DNA of 64,000 nucleotides from Bacteroides xylanisolvens XB1A (GTDB taxonomy: Bacteria; Bacteroidota; Bacteroidia; Bacteroidales; Bacteroidaceae), in assembly GCF_000210075.1 (NCBI RefSeq), contig NC_021017.1, positions 4,298,725 through 4,362,724 of the forward strand, read 5' to 3'. Shown in pieces: positions 46,514-56,543 of this stretch (within the stretch, counting starts at the first letter, position 1; the number at the start of each line of letters is the position of its first letter). Position numbers and translations under genes: made by a program. Below the pieces are notes generated by a model that was given only the letters and a program-made list of their open reading frames with translations, was not told where the DNA came from and did no database searches.

Positions 46514-48058
46514 TTAACTTTCGCGTTTTGGAGCTAAAGGGTTCTGCTCCAGTTTTTTATTTTTAATTAAGACGGCGTCTGGTATAGGCATGGTATAGGA
46601 AGGATCATTCTGTTTTAATGTATATACCTGTTCTCCCCATCTATGAATAATTTGTGGCATTCCGTAGCGTCGGAGATCAAACCATCGTTGCCCTTCAAAA
46701 CAAAGTTCTTTTCTTCTTTCATTTTTGATGAAAGTTTTGAGCGCATCACCTGTTAATCCGGTAGGCTCAACAAATTTGTCGGGTTCATAACGTTTAGCCA
46801 GTAAGGTTTTTAAAGCAGATAGTGCTGTACTCTCGTCATTATTATGGGCAGCTGCTTCTGCTAGATTTAAATAAGCCTCACCTAGTCTGAAGGATAAAGC
46901 AAAGTTTTCCGAACCACTAGGTTCACCTGTAGCTGAAAGTTTGTATTTGCCGAAAGTAGTATAAGAGTCTTCATAGAAAACTTTATCATCTTTATTGAAC
47001 TCTTTTGCTATATACTTTTCTTTTCTTAAATCTCCATCTTCAAAGCTTTCAATCAAGTTATCAGAAGCGATAAAAGCTTCTCGGTAATAGGTGGTGGTAT
47101 TACCGAAGTAACCTTCTTCCTCATACTCTACCGACTCATCATTGAATACAGTTAAGTCTGAAACGCTTCCATATAACCAAATAACCTCAGATGATTTTAA
47201 AGATGTAAAATTGTAATAAGGCTCTGCCACTGTTGGAGAAGGGAGGTTATTTAAGTCTACTAAAGCGAAGGACCAGTCTTTTATTACTTTGTTGGCGTAT
47301 ATGGCTGCATCTTTCCAGTTTTCCATATAGAGAAAGACGCGGGACTTCAGCAATTGTATCATTGGAAGGCTAACCAGATAATTCGGTTCATATTGTTTAT
47401 CTTTGCTTAAAGTAAGGAATAAACGTTCAGCTTCATTCAGATCGTCCACAATTTGGTTGTATACTTCCTCAACGGTGTTTCGTGTCATTAATAGTTGGTC
47501 TTCAGGTAGCAGGTTGCTGTCTAGTTTGAGTGGAACTCCTAAAGCCTGTTTGTTATAGTTGTATGGTGCTCCAAAATGATTGACTAACATAAAATAATAG
47601 AAAGCTCTTAATCCGAGGGATTGGGCTATTACATAATTTTTTTCAGCCTCCGTACCATTTACGTCACCGATATAATCAAGAGCTGCATTTGCGCCTAAGA
47701 TATAGTTATAGTATCCTTCCCAGATATTCTGAAGAGGATAACCATTTCTTTCCATAATGAAAAACATATCCGGTTGCCATGTATAAACAGCTTGTTTGGC
47801 TTCTATATTTTTTAGAGAGTTGATGCTAAATTCATAATCAGTTTTGTGGAACTGAATGTCATCGTCTAAGAAGCTAAGAAAGGGTAGTAGGAAATTGCTT
47901 TTATCCTGTTTGGGATAAGCAGAACCGATTAACATTTCTTGCAAAGCATTTGCATCTTTGGGAACGTACTCACTTTGAGATTTAGGCTCTAGAAAATCTG
48001 AGCAAGAGGATAGTGATAGTAAGACTATTCCTGTTAGTATATATATAATTCTTTTCAT
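46514..48058 (-). CDS. RagB/SusD family nutrient-uptake lipoprotein
   Basis: 514 residues. Lipobox ends at Cys19 (LLSLSSC), followed by DFLEPKSQSEYVPKDANAL, the family start. TPR-like helices follow, and the C-terminal ERRKELCFEGQRWFDLRRYG is the strongest SusD signature. It caps the SusC barrel at the outer surface and binds substrate. Gap to SusC 19 bp. The operon content suggests peptides or glycopeptides rather than glycans, an inference. Confidence 0.94.
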   Translation of the reverse strand: MKRIIYILTGIVLLSLSSCSDFLEPKSQSEYVPKDANALQEMLIGSAYPKQDKSNFLLPFLSFLDDDIQFHKTDYEFSINSLKNIEAKQAVYTWQPDMFFIMERNGYPLQNIWEGYYNYILGANAALDYIGDVNGTEAEKNYVIAQSLGLRAFYYFMLVNHFGAPYNYNKQALGVPLKLDSNLLPEDQLLMTRNTVEEVYNQIVDDLNEAERLFLTLSKDKQYEPNYLVSLPMIQLLKSRVFLYMENWKDAAIYANKVIKDWSFALVDLNNLPSPTVAEPYYNFTSLKSSEVIWLYGSVSDLTVFNDESVEYEEEGYFGNTTTYYREAFIASDNLIESFEDGDLRKEKYIAKEFNKDDKVFYEDSYTTFGKYKLSATGEPSGSENFALSFRLGEAYLNLAEAAAHNNDESTALSALKTLLAKRYEPDKFVEPTGLTGDALKTFIKNERRKELCFEGQRWFDLRRYGMPQIIHRWGEQVYTLKQNDPSYTMPIPDAVLIKNKKLEQNPLAPKRES

Positions 48059-48077
48059 TGTCTATCTTTTTATTTTT

Positions 48078-51000
48078 TTAGAAACCAATGTTAATACCTA
48101 ATGAATAATTCCGTGGAAGTACACTGTTGCTAACTTCCGGGTCGAAACCGTTGAAACGTTTGCTGGCGATAACAAAGATGTTATCCATGTTAAAGTTGAG
48201 TGATAGATTTTTCATATATATTTTTTCGCACCACTCACGTTTCATTTGCCAGGATAGACCGATGTTGCGGCAGCGTAAGAAAGAACCACTGACCACCATA
48301 GCGTCAGATTGTTCCCATAATGGAATGCTATAAACATTCTCATTGTTGGGCAATTCTATATAAGCCATTCCTGCTTTGGGTAAAGAAGGAATGATTGTAT
48401 GGGCTTCGTCTCCCGGTTCTTTCCAACGGTTCAGTAAATCGCGGTTTATATTTGTATATGGATCTGGCATATAATAAGAACTAGCGAATTGTTCGTATGG
48501 TGATGGCAGACGTTTCTTGTTGCCGAGTAAAAGTGAAAAACTGGTGTTTAAAGTTAATGATTTATAGCGGAAACTTAAGCTCAATCCACCAGTGAAATAA
48601 GGATCTTTCTGACCAGAATATACCAGATAAGTAGTCGGATCTATTTGTCTGCTACGTTCTTCTTCCGGAATATCCAAAAGATTGAATAAAGCTTCACCGG
48701 TTTTTCCGTCTAATCCTGCAAAAGAGTATGACCAGAAACTGCTGAGCGGATATCCTTCTTTTAATACAATATCTGAACGTCCACTTAAGAAGGAAGCTGC
48801 ATTGACATCAATGTCTGTATGTCCGCCTTCATTCCAGTTCTTGGAAGCATTCAAACTGACACTTAATGCATAGTCCCGTTTCTGTATCGGGGTAAAAGTT
48901 AATGTGTATTCGATACCTCTGTTGTGGATAATACCACCGTTGCGTTTCATGGATGTTATTCCATATTCATAAGGTAATTCCAGTTCAACAATGGCATTGG
49001 ATCGTCTTGTATAATATTCCAAATTCATATAAAACATACTGAATAATTCCAGGTCTACACCGAAATTCCATGATTTGGTACGTTCCCATGATAGATTCGG
49101 ATTTGGGATTTGGGAGATGGTAGACTGATATCTGTTGTATAGATTAGCCACTTTCCCCTGATTTAAAATCAAATCCGGACTAATGCGCGTTACTGCATTT
49201 CCTTGAATACCATAGGTGCCGCGGAAGTTTAAGGTTGTTATCCATTTTACATATTTCTTCATGAAGTCCTCTTCTGAAGCTCTCCAGGAGAAACCGAATG
49301 AATAGGTAGGGTCAATACGGTGATTGGCATCCTGACCGAAACGGTTGGATGCATCATTACGTATATTTGCATTAACAACATATCGGTTTTTGAGTGAATA
49401 TGCCAATGTGGCGAATACGGAAAGGTAATTGTCTGTAGTATTGACTTTTCTCCATCCACCATCATATATCTTTTTTAAAAGCCCCCATCCTTCGTTTTTA
49501 GAACCTGTAATCGGTGTAAAAGCTTGTGGAGTGGTTGGTAATGTTATTACTTCTCCTCTATCTGGGGCATATCCCCATACCGTATTGCTGACACCTTTAT
49601 TAGTGGAAGAACGTAATTCCATACCTACTAAAGCATTAATTCGGTTCTCATTATTAAAGGCTTTACTGAATTGCAGTTTATTTTGGATGTTGTAAGAGTA
49701 CTGCTGTGCGTTATTTGTGAATAATTCGCCTCCGAATGGGAGTAAGGCTGCTCCAAACTCTTTACTGTTTGGTGAGACAGAGTTGAAATCATAACCACGA
49801 TATGTTTCAGCAATATAAAACGTTTGTTCAGTTTCCCAAGCTTCGTTTGTGCTGTTATTATTGGAATATCCACCAGTAAATTGGTAAGTTAACCAGTCCA
49901 ATATATTCCATTTCAAGTCTAGCGAAGCTGACATGAAACTTGATTTTGATTTAGAACCACTATTATTCCGTTCATTTACGAAATTGTATGATAATGATTT
50001 GACTCCGCTATTGTATGGGTATGAGGCTTTCATTTGATAGTAAGCATCAGGGTCTATAGAACGATTGGTAGTAGTAGCATACCCCATAGGATTGACTCCT
50101 CCGGCAAAACCGTTATTCGTACTTACGCTACCGTTGATCGTTGCATTAATCGTTAGTTTTTGTACCGGGCGTATGGTGATGGCAACGCGTCCGGTCATAC
50201 GTTCACTGTCGTTTCCTATTTCCTGCCCTTCGCTATTGGAATATCCCATAGAAGCTGCATAACTGTATTTATTTGTTCCACCGGAAACACTTATATTATG
50301 GTTATGGCTAAAAGAACGGCGGGTTAGTAGTTTGAACCAATCTGTATTTTGTGTTTCCAGAACATTGCGTTGTGCCAGAAAATCTTCAGAAGATATATCG
50401 TGCGATAGATACATATTCAATAATCCTTCATAAGTATATATTTGTTTGATTGGTTCTGTGCCATAAGGTGTTCCCCAGTTAAAAGCTTCTTGTGAGAATA
50501 GTACTCTTTCTTTGGAATTCATATAATTAAACTGTCCATAGTTGGGACGCGTACCCATTACAAAATTAGAGGTGTAATTGACACTTAGACGATCAGTCGT
50601 ATTCTTTTTGGTTGTGATCTCAATAACACCATTCGATGCTTTTGAACCATAAATAGCGGTCGCAGAAGCATCTTTTAAAATACTAATGCTTTCGATATCA
50701 GCAGGATTTAACCAAGAAATCTGATTACCGATAATGTTTTTCAAGTCCTCTGTCATGAGAGAAGATGCATTCAATTCCAGGGGGTCTTCCTGAATGATGC
50801 CGTCGACTACCCAAAGTGGGTCTTGATTACCCAGTAAGGTACTGGTACCACGGATTTGAATTTTCGGGGCAGTACCTACACGACTACTTGTATTGGTGAC
50901 AATCATACCTGCCACACGTCCTTGCAACATTTGGTCAATAGTGGTATATGAAGGCATTAAAATATCTTTTGCTTTTACTGTGGTAATAGAACCTACTAGG

Positions 51001-51644
51001 TCACGGCGTTGAATATTCTGATAACCGGTTACAACCACTTCGTCAATTTCAGTACTGGAACTGTTTAGAGTGACATTAATCGTTTTCTTTCCTGTATATC
51101 TTACAGTCTTTTTCTCCATTCCGATGAATGAATAAGTTAATATTAACCCTTCTTGTGCAGGAATATTAAAAGTGTAATGTCCGTCTAGTCCGGCGATAGC
51201 TCCATGTTTTGAACCTCGGACAGTGACTGTAGCTCCGGGAAGTGCTTCACCGCTTGCATCACGTATCCATCCACTAATCGTGATTTTATTAGTCTTTCTT
51301 TTCTTAATAACGATGGCAGTGCCTGATACTTCATAAGTCAGGTTAGTTCCTTCCAGACATTCATCCAGAATTTCGGTGATCGTTTTGTTTTTTGCCTTTA
51401 CGCTGATATCGGTTATGTTAGCGATATCTTCTGTTGCGTACATAAAAATGAATTTTGTACGGTTTTGCAAATACCAAAGCGTAGATTCCAGGCTTTCGCC
51501 TCTCAGATCAACGGAGATTCGCTGATTGTCTTGTGCTTGAATCATAAGTGAAGAAAGGGAGAATATCCATAAAAGGCAGAACTTAACGAAATTTCTGCTT
51601 ACATAAGATACTCCCTTTGAGGAGGATTGTGTTCGTTTTTTCAT
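48078..51644 (-). CDS. SusC/RagA family TonB-dependent transporter with STN domain
   Basis: 1188 residues. After a long signal region there is a secretin/TonB STN domain (LESTLWYLQNRTKFIFMYA), a carboxypeptidase-regulatory-like domain (DASGEALPGATVTVRGS), the plug (EVVVTGYQNIQRRDLVGSI ... ILKDASATAIYGSKASNG), and the 22-strand barrel ending in Phe. The STN domain signals to FecR, encoded just upstream, giving a trans-envelope sigma regulation loop. Confidence 0.95.
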   Translation of the reverse strand: MKKRTQSSSKGVSYVSRNFVKFCLLWIFSLSSLMIQAQDNQRISVDLRGESLESTLWYLQNRTKFIFMYATEDIANITDISVKAKNKTITEILDECLEGTNLTYEVSGTAIVIKKRKTNKITISGWIRDASGEALPGATVTVRGSKHGAIAGLDGHYTFNIPAQEGLILTYSFIGMEKKTVRYTGKKTINVTLNSSSTEIDEVVVTGYQNIQRRDLVGSITTVKAKDILMPSYTTIDQMLQGRVAGMIVTNTSSRVGTAPKIQIRGTSTLLGNQDPLWVVDGIIQEDPLELNASSLMTEDLKNIIGNQISWLNPADIESISILKDASATAIYGSKASNGVIEITTKKNTTDRLSVNYTSNFVMGTRPNYGQFNYMNSKERVLFSQEAFNWGTPYGTEPIKQIYTYEGLLNMYLSHDISSEDFLAQRNVLETQNTDWFKLLTRRSFSHNHNISVSGGTNKYSYAASMGYSNSEGQEIGNDSERMTGRVAITIRPVQKLTINATINGSVSTNNGFAGGVNPMGYATTTNRSIDPDAYYQMKASYPYNSGVKSLSYNFVNERNNSGSKSKSSFMSASLDLKWNILDWLTYQFTGGYSNNNSTNEAWETEQTFYIAETYRGYDFNSVSPNSKEFGAALLPFGGELFTNNAQQYSYNIQNKLQFSKAFNNENRINALVGMELRSSTNKGVSNTVWGYAPDRGEVITLPTTPQAFTPITGSKNEGWGLLKKIYDGGWRKVNTTDNYLSVFATLAYSLKNRYVVNANIRNDASNRFGQDANHRIDPTYSFGFSWRASEEDFMKKYVKWITTLNFRGTYGIQGNAVTRISPDLILNQGKVANLYNRYQSTISQIPNPNLSWERTKSWNFGVDLELFSMFYMNLEYYTRRSNAIVELELPYEYGITSMKRNGGIIHNRGIEYTLTFTPIQKRDYALSVSLNASKNWNEGGHTDIDVNAASFLSGRSDIVLKEGYPLSSFWSYSFAGLDGKTGEALFNLLDIPEEERSRQIDPTTYLVYSGQKDPYFTGGLSLSFRYKSLTLNTSFSLLLGNKKRLPSPYEQFASSYYMPDPYTNINRDLLNRWKEPGDEAHTIIPSLPKAGMAYIELPNNENVYSIPLWEQSDAMVVSGSFLRCRNIGLSWQMKREWCEKIYMKNLSLNFNMDNIFVIASKRFNGFDPEVSNSVLPRNYSLGINIGF

Positions 51645-51673
51645 AATGCGTTAGTTATAATATGTATTAATAG

Positions 51674-52834
51674 TTATTGTTTATAAGAAATGTGCAGTAT
51701 ACCTTCTCTTTGTTTTATGTCTACCATATTTAATTCCATTATCATGTCGATAATTGGATTCATGTTTGCATAGCGGTTGAGATAAGCTCCGATTTGTACC
51801 TGTCTGGCTGCATCGTCTTCAAAAGTGTATGTGAATCCGTACCATTTGGAAAGATATGACATTACATTCTCAAGAGGAACATTCATAAATATGAATGATC
51901 CGGACTCCCAGGAAGTGTATAATTCTGTATTTACGTTAGATACGGTACTTTCCCGACTATTTTTGTCATATACGAAATGTTGGTTTGGAATCAATTCATA
52001 ATCTTCGTTTTCACTGCTAATCTCTATAGCTCCACTAATTAGTGTAGTACTTTCCACTTCTTCATCCGCATAAGCCCTTACATTGAAAGAAGTTCCTGTC
52101 ACCCGAATAGAAGTGTGCGGTGTTTGCACGATAAAAGGATGTGCTTTATCTGGAGCAACATCAAAATAGGCTTCACCTTCAACCTGTACGATGCGTTCCT
52201 TATCGCTGAAACAAATCGGATAAGTCAGTTGTGATTCTGCGTTCAGATGTACTTTTGTTCCATCTGAAAGGACAATGTGACATTCCATACCATGCAGTGT
52301 ACGAAGCGTATTTTTGATTTCTTTCACTTTGGGCTTGTTGGCAGGAGTTTGATAATTAATCCCTTTGGAGTCAATGATGAACACTTCAGTTGCACCCTCC
52401 GGAAGGACATTCTCAAAAAGGTTGAAAGTGTTGCCATTACTTAAAGTCAGTTCTCCGCCATGGGTTCCTGGAGTGATTTCACCGATTGGTTCTCCGGCTA
52501 CCCAATTATAAATAAGGTATGAAATCGGTATTAACAATAGCAAAAGAAGAGCCGCATATTTCAGACTCCTTTTCCATGAAAGAAAACCGGATGTTTTTTC
52601 TCCTCCTAGTAGCGGATAGATTCTGTCCCATGCCTTTTGTGAAGAGAAGCTTTTTATTAACCGGCTGTTTTCTTCATACGTTTCCTTATTTAATATCCGG
52701 TCGGCTATTTTTTGATGCTCCGGATTTTCATCCAACCACGCATGATAGTTTTTTTCCTCTTCGGGAGTAGACGAATGAGTAAATAAGGAAGCTAAGATTT
52801 TTGCAATTTTAAATTTTTCTTTGAATGAATTCAT
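51674..52834 (-). CDS. FecR family anti-sigma/sigma regulator
   Basis: 386 residues: a cytoplasmic N-terminal helix domain, one membrane span at about 93-112, and a periplasmic FecR domain (LHGMECHIVLSDGTKVHLNAES; VEGEAYFDVAPDKAHPFIVQT). It conveys the signal from the STN domain of the SusC to the ECF sigma encoded upstream. Gap to SusC 29 bp. Confidence 0.93.
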   Translation of the reverse strand: MNSFKEKFKIAKILASLFTHSSTPEEEKNYHAWLDENPEHQKIADRILNKETYEENSRLIKSFSSQKAWDRIYPLLGGEKTSGFLSWKRSLKYAALLLLLLIPISYLIYNWVAGEPIGEITPGTHGGELTLSNGNTFNLFENVLPEGATEVFIIDSKGINYQTPANKPKVKEIKNTLRTLHGMECHIVLSDGTKVHLNAESQLTYPICFSDKERIVQVEGEAYFDVAPDKAHPFIVQTPHTSIRVTGTSFNVRAYADEEVESTTLISGAIEISSENEDYELIPNQHFVYDKNSRESTVSNVNTELYTSWESGSFIFMNVPLENVMSYLSKWYGFTYTFEDDAARQVQIGAYLNRYANMNPIIDMIMELNMVDIKQREGILHISYKQ

Positions 52835-52901
52835 CGTTTTTTCGATTTGTTATATAAGTAAAACAATCCAATCGAAAAAACGGGGTAATCAAAAAGTTAC
52901 T

Positions 52902-53456
52902 TTATTTGCATAAAAATAGTAATAAGGTGTAATTTATGCCTTTGAGACTTTCGCGAAGTTTGCGATAGGCGAATTTCTTTAACGTATGGACAGTGCCTTC
53001 TGAAATTTGCAATTTGTCAGCAATCTCATGGTTTTTTAACCCTTTCATAGAGTATAAGATGATATTTCGCATTTGGGTAGGCAATTCTTCTACCGCTTTG
53101 CGAACCATGTGGAATGTTTCCTGTTCGATAATAGCAGCTTCAAAGCCACTATCGAATTCTTCCTGTCCGGAAAAATTAGGAATATCTAATTGTTCATGTT
53201 TTAGGTGATTCAGACATTTATTTCGGGTGACGGTATAAAGGAAGCTTTTTACTTTCAAAATGTCGTCGAAATCTTCTTTCCGTTCCCAATAAGCTAACAA
53301 TACATCTTGCGCAATGTCTTTGCAAACTTCTTTGTCTTCAATATAGTGGGATGCGAACACGCAAAGAATAGGATAGTAGTCATCAAATAGCTTTTTGAAA
53401 GCCTGTTTGTTACCACGTCTGATGTCTGCAATTATATTTTCTATATGTATGTTCAC
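52902..53456 (-). CDS. ECF-type RNA polymerase sigma factor
   Basis: 184 residues with sigma-2 (YYPILCVFASHYIEDKEVCKDIAQDVLLAYW) and sigma-4 (LPTQMRNIILYSMKGLKNHEIADKLQISEGTV) regions. Bacteroides ECF of the FecI kind with its FecR next door. It likely drives the whole protease-fold operon downstream. The Crp-like gene lies only 34 bp upstream. Confidence 0.94.
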   Translation of the reverse strand: MNIHIENIIADIRRGNKQAFKKLFDDYYPILCVFASHYIEDKEVCKDIAQDVLLAYWERKEDFDDILKVKSFLYTVTRNKCLNHLKHEQLDIPNFSGQEEFDSGFEAAIIEQETFHMVRKAVEELPTQMRNIILYSMKGLKNHEIADKLQISEGTVHTLKKFAYRKLRESLKGINYTLLLFLCK

Positions 53457-53490
53457 TATTTAGGGTGGAGCGACTGGTGCAGGAATTTTC

Positions 53491-54192
53491 TTATCCAATC
53501 TTACTTATTTTCTTCAGCTTTTCTTCTTCGATGATTTTGATCTTTCTTCCGTCGATTGTAATCAGTCGTTCCGTAGCGAACTGTGACAATGTGCGGATAG
53601 CATTCGAAGTAGTCATATTAGAGAGATTAGCTAAATCTTCGCGTGAAAGATAAATGCTCAAAGTAGATCCGTCTTCTTCCAAGCCGTAGCTTTCTTTCAG
53701 GAAGATGAGAGATTCGGCCAAGCGTCCGCGGATATGCTTTTGTGTCAGATTGACAGTGCGTTCGTCTGAGATGCCGAGATCAATAGAAAGCTGGCGGATA
53801 AAAAACATAGCCAGGTCATTATTCTGGGCAACTAAAGTTAAGATAGCATTCATAGGAATCAGACAAACAACAGAGGGTTCGAAAGCTGCTGCGGCAGTTA
53901 CAAAATCTTGTTTGGCAAAATAAGCACGATAAGCAAAGTATTCGCGTGGTTTAATCATGCGAATAATCTGACTTCTACCTCCCACGCCATCTTTGAAGAT
54001 TTTTACTTTCCCACTGATAAGACACATCAGATGAGAAGGTGTTTCCCCTTCGCAGTAGATGGTTTCATTTTTTTTGTAGGTTTGTATCGTATAATTGTTC
54101 ATCAGAAACTCCTTTTGCTCGTTATTTAAAGGAGCTAACATATCGGATAACGGTTCCGAAATATCGATGTCTGACATATTCATTTTTACCAT
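53491..54192 (-). CDS. Crp/Fnr family transcription regulator
   Basis: 233 residues. A cyclic nucleotide-binding jelly roll (residues 20-130, ETIYCEGETPSHLMCLISGKVKIF) and a C-terminal winged helix (YLSREDLANLSNMTTSNAIRTLSQF). No Fe-S Cys cluster is seen, so it is not a classic Fnr. The start could be Met4 or Met6. It precedes the ECF operon and may respond to a carbon or redox signal, which is inference. Confidence 0.9.
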   Translation of the reverse strand: MVKMNMSDIDISEPLSDMLAPLNNEQKEFLMNNYTIQTYKKNETIYCEGETPSHLMCLISGKVKIFKDGVGGRSQIIRMIKPREYFAYRAYFAKQDFVTAAAAFEPSVVCLIPMNAILTLVAQNNDLAMFFIRQLSIDLGISDERTVNLTQKHIRGRLAESLIFLKESYGLEEDGSTLSIYLSREDLANLSNMTTSNAIRTLSQFATERLITIDGRKIKIIEEEKLKKISKIG

Positions 54193-54206
54193 GAGTGCTA
54201 CAAAAC

Positions 54207-54222
54207 TGTGTTATACAGCACA
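54207..54222. promoter_or_regulatory. Dyad TGTG-N8-CACA near the crp-like gene start
   Basis: TGTG TTATACAG CACA at 54207-54222 lies just before the start codon and overlaps the -7 box TACTTTTG (minus strand, 54221-54228). It resembles CRP half-sites, suggesting autoregulation by the adjacent Crp-family protein. Confidence 0.4.
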
Positions 54223-54263
54223 AAAGTAAAAAGAAAAAATGAGAAAATGAACGAATCTATAAA

Positions 54264-54299
54264 AAGATTGCACAAAAGTGGGAGCTTTCGTGCAATCTT
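54264..54299 (-). terminator. Terminator after glutamine synthetase III
   Basis: A 10-bp perfect stem (AAGATTGCAC/GTGCAATCTT), extended by further pairs, then TTTTTATAG on the minus strand, 10 bp past the GSIII stop. Confidence 0.88.
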
Positions 54300-54308
54300 A
54301 TAGGCATT

Positions 54309-56498
54309 TTATTTAGCAAACAACAGTTCTCTGTATTTGGGTAACGGCCATATTTCGTCGTCTACTTCCATCTCTAGGTGGTCGATGTGGTCGCGGATCT
54401 GATCGAGATACGGGCGTACTTTTTCTTCATACTCAAATGCTCTTTCCTTATAGTTCTCCATGTGGTTGGCTACTTTTCGTGCTTCGGTCATTTCGCGAAC
54501 CAGTACTTTGATGGAAGTGACCCGGTGTGAAATTTCACGGATCAGCTCTTTGCGGTCGGCACTCAACACTTCGTATTCTTCAGCCGGGAATATTTCTTTC
54601 AGTCCGCGAAGATTTTCGAGCAACCGGTTCTGATAGGCAACGGCAGTCGGTACGATGTGGTTAATGGCGAGGTCGCCCAGTACACGGCCTTCGATTTGCA
54701 CCTTCATGGTATATTTCTCCAGTTCCACTTCCAGACGGCTGTTCAATTCGGTTTCGTTGAAGATACGTTCGCCAATCAGCACTGATTTGGATTGGTTGTC
54801 AATATAGTGCATCAGGGCTTCCGGTACGTGGCAGATGTTAGTCAGTCCGCGGCGTGCGGCTTCCTGTTTCCATTCTTCAGAATAACCGTCGCCCTCAAAA
54901 CGAATCGGTTCGGAGGCGATAATCGTTTCTTTCAGTATGCGGAAGATGGCTTCATCTTTGCCTACTCCTTCTTCCATCAGCTTTTCTACTGATGCACGGA
55001 ATTCGTTCAACTGGTTTGCCATGGCGGCATTGATTGCAATCATGGAGGCGGCACAGTTGGAAGACGAACCTGCGGCACGGAACTCGAAACGATTTCCGGT
55101 GAATGCGAAAGGAGAGGTGCGGTTACGGTCGGTAGTATCCAGTAGGATTTCGGGGATGCGTCCGATACCTAACTTCAGGGTGGTTTTTTCTTCCGGTGTC
55201 ATTTTCTCGTTTCCTACCTGGCGGACAATTTCGTCGAGAGTGGACGATAGTTGTGAACCCAGGAAGCAGGAGAGAATGGCGGGAGGAGCTTCGTTGGCTC
55301 CCAAACGGTAGCTGTTGCTGGCGCTCATGATGGAGGCACGCAGTAAATCCTGGTTTTTATAAACCATCATTAAGGCGTTTACCAGGAAAGTGAGGAATAG
55401 CATGTTTCCTTTCGGATTCTTTCCGGGGGCGAACAAGTTGATGCCGGTGTCGGTGCAGAGCGACCAGTTGTTGTGCTTGCCCGAACCGTTTACTCCGCTG
55501 TATGGCTTTTCGTGTAGGAGTACATTGAAGTGATGTTTCCTTGCGATACGTTTCATCAAATCCATGACAAGCTGGTTGTGGTCGTTGGCAAGGTTGCAGT
55601 TTTCGAAGATAGGGGCCAACTCAAATTGGTTGGGGGCTACTTCGTTATGACGGGTTTTGGCGGGAATACCCAGTTTGTGACACTCAATTTCGAGTTCTTT
55701 CATAAATGCCGTGACACGTGGAGGGATGGAGCCGAAATAGTGGTCTTCCAACTGTTGGTCTTTGGCGGAAGAGTGTCCCATCAGTGTCCGTCCTGTCAGG
55801 CAGAGGTCGGGGCGTGCATTATATAAGGAAGAGTCGACTAGAAAATATTCCTGTTCCCATCCTAAATTGGTATATACGCGTGTGATGTTCTTGTCGAATA
55901 GTTGGCAGACTTCCGTTGCTGCTTTATCTACGGCGGCAAGTGCTTTCAATAATGGAGTTTTGTAATCCAGTGCTTCGCCTGTATAAGAAATGAAGATAGT
56001 TGGGATACAAAGAGTGGTGTCTACCACGAATGCTGGTGAAGAAACATCCCAGGCTGTATATCCTCGTGCTTCGAAAGTGTTGCGGATACCGCCGTTAGGG
56101 AAAGAAGAGGCATCCGGTTCTTGCTGGATCAGTAGTTTTCCGGAGAAGCGTTCGATTACTCCGCCGTCTTCGCCGAATTCGATAAAACCGTCATGTTTCT
56201 CGGCTGTTCCGTCTGTCAGAGGCTGGAACCAGTGTGTGTAGTGAGTGACGTTGAGTGACTTGGCCCAACTTTTCATGCCGTTAGCAATCAAATCTGCTAT
56301 TTCGCGGCTGATAGGCGTACCTTTTTCGATAGCATCGGTTACAGCTTTGTAGGCTTCTTTGGGAAGATACTCCTGCATCTTCTTGCGGTCGAACACGTGG
56401 CTACCATAATAATCAGAGAGTTTGTTGGAAGGAGCAGTTACTTCCAGAGGTTTCCGGTTGGAAAGCTCTTGTAAGGCAAAAAAACGCATTTTTGACAT
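54309..56498 (-). CDS. glnN: Type III glutamine synthetase
   Basis: Start at the ATG at 56498 gives 729 residues, the usual GSIII length; the longer frame from 56531 is unlikely as a -7 box sits in it. Motifs: EVAPNQFELAPIFENCNLAND (GS metal/glutamate site), NWEQE-type GWEQEYFLVD near residue 218, and GSGKHNNWSLCTDTG, with ATP loops in NRTSPFAFTGNRFEFRA. It forms glutamine from glutamate and ammonia. Promoter and a motif array lie upstream. Confidence 0.96.
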   Translation of the reverse strand: MSKMRFFALQELSNRKPLEVTAPSNKLSDYYGSHVFDRKKMQEYLPKEAYKAVTDAIEKGTPISREIADLIANGMKSWAKSLNVTHYTHWFQPLTDGTAEKHDGFIEFGEDGGVIERFSGKLLIQQEPDASSFPNGGIRNTFEARGYTAWDVSSPAFVVDTTLCIPTIFISYTGEALDYKTPLLKALAAVDKAATEVCQLFDKNITRVYTNLGWEQEYFLVDSSLYNARPDLCLTGRTLMGHSSAKDQQLEDHYFGSIPPRVTAFMKELEIECHKLGIPAKTRHNEVAPNQFELAPIFENCNLANDHNQLVMDLMKRIARKHHFNVLLHEKPYSGVNGSGKHNNWSLCTDTGINLFAPGKNPKGNMLFLTFLVNALMMVYKNQDLLRASIMSASNSYRLGANEAPPAILSCFLGSQLSSTLDEIVRQVGNEKMTPEEKTTLKLGIGRIPEILLDTTDRNRTSPFAFTGNRFEFRAAGSSSNCAASMIAINAAMANQLNEFRASVEKLMEEGVGKDEAIFRILKETIIASEPIRFEGDGYSEEWKQEAARRGLTNICHVPEALMHYIDNQSKSVLIGERIFNETELNSRLEVELEKYTMKVQIEGRVLGDLAINHIVPTAVAYQNRLLENLRGLKEIFPAEEYEVLSADRKELIREISHRVTSIKVLVREMTEARKVANHMENYKERAFEYEEKVRPYLDQIRDHIDHLEMEVDDEIWPLPKYRELLFAK

Positions 56499-56528
56499 AA
56501 ATGGTCTACTTTTTATCGGTTGATGGTG

Positions 56529-56536
56529 CAAAATTA
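56529..56536 (-). promoter_or_regulatory. -7 element for GSIII
   Basis: Minus-strand TAATTTTG (TAnnTTTG), 30 bp before the start codon. The -33 position has no TTTG and is covered by the first copy of the TTTCT..TACCCC motif, fitting regulator-dependent expression. Confidence 0.55.
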
Positions 56537-56543
56537 TATGTTT

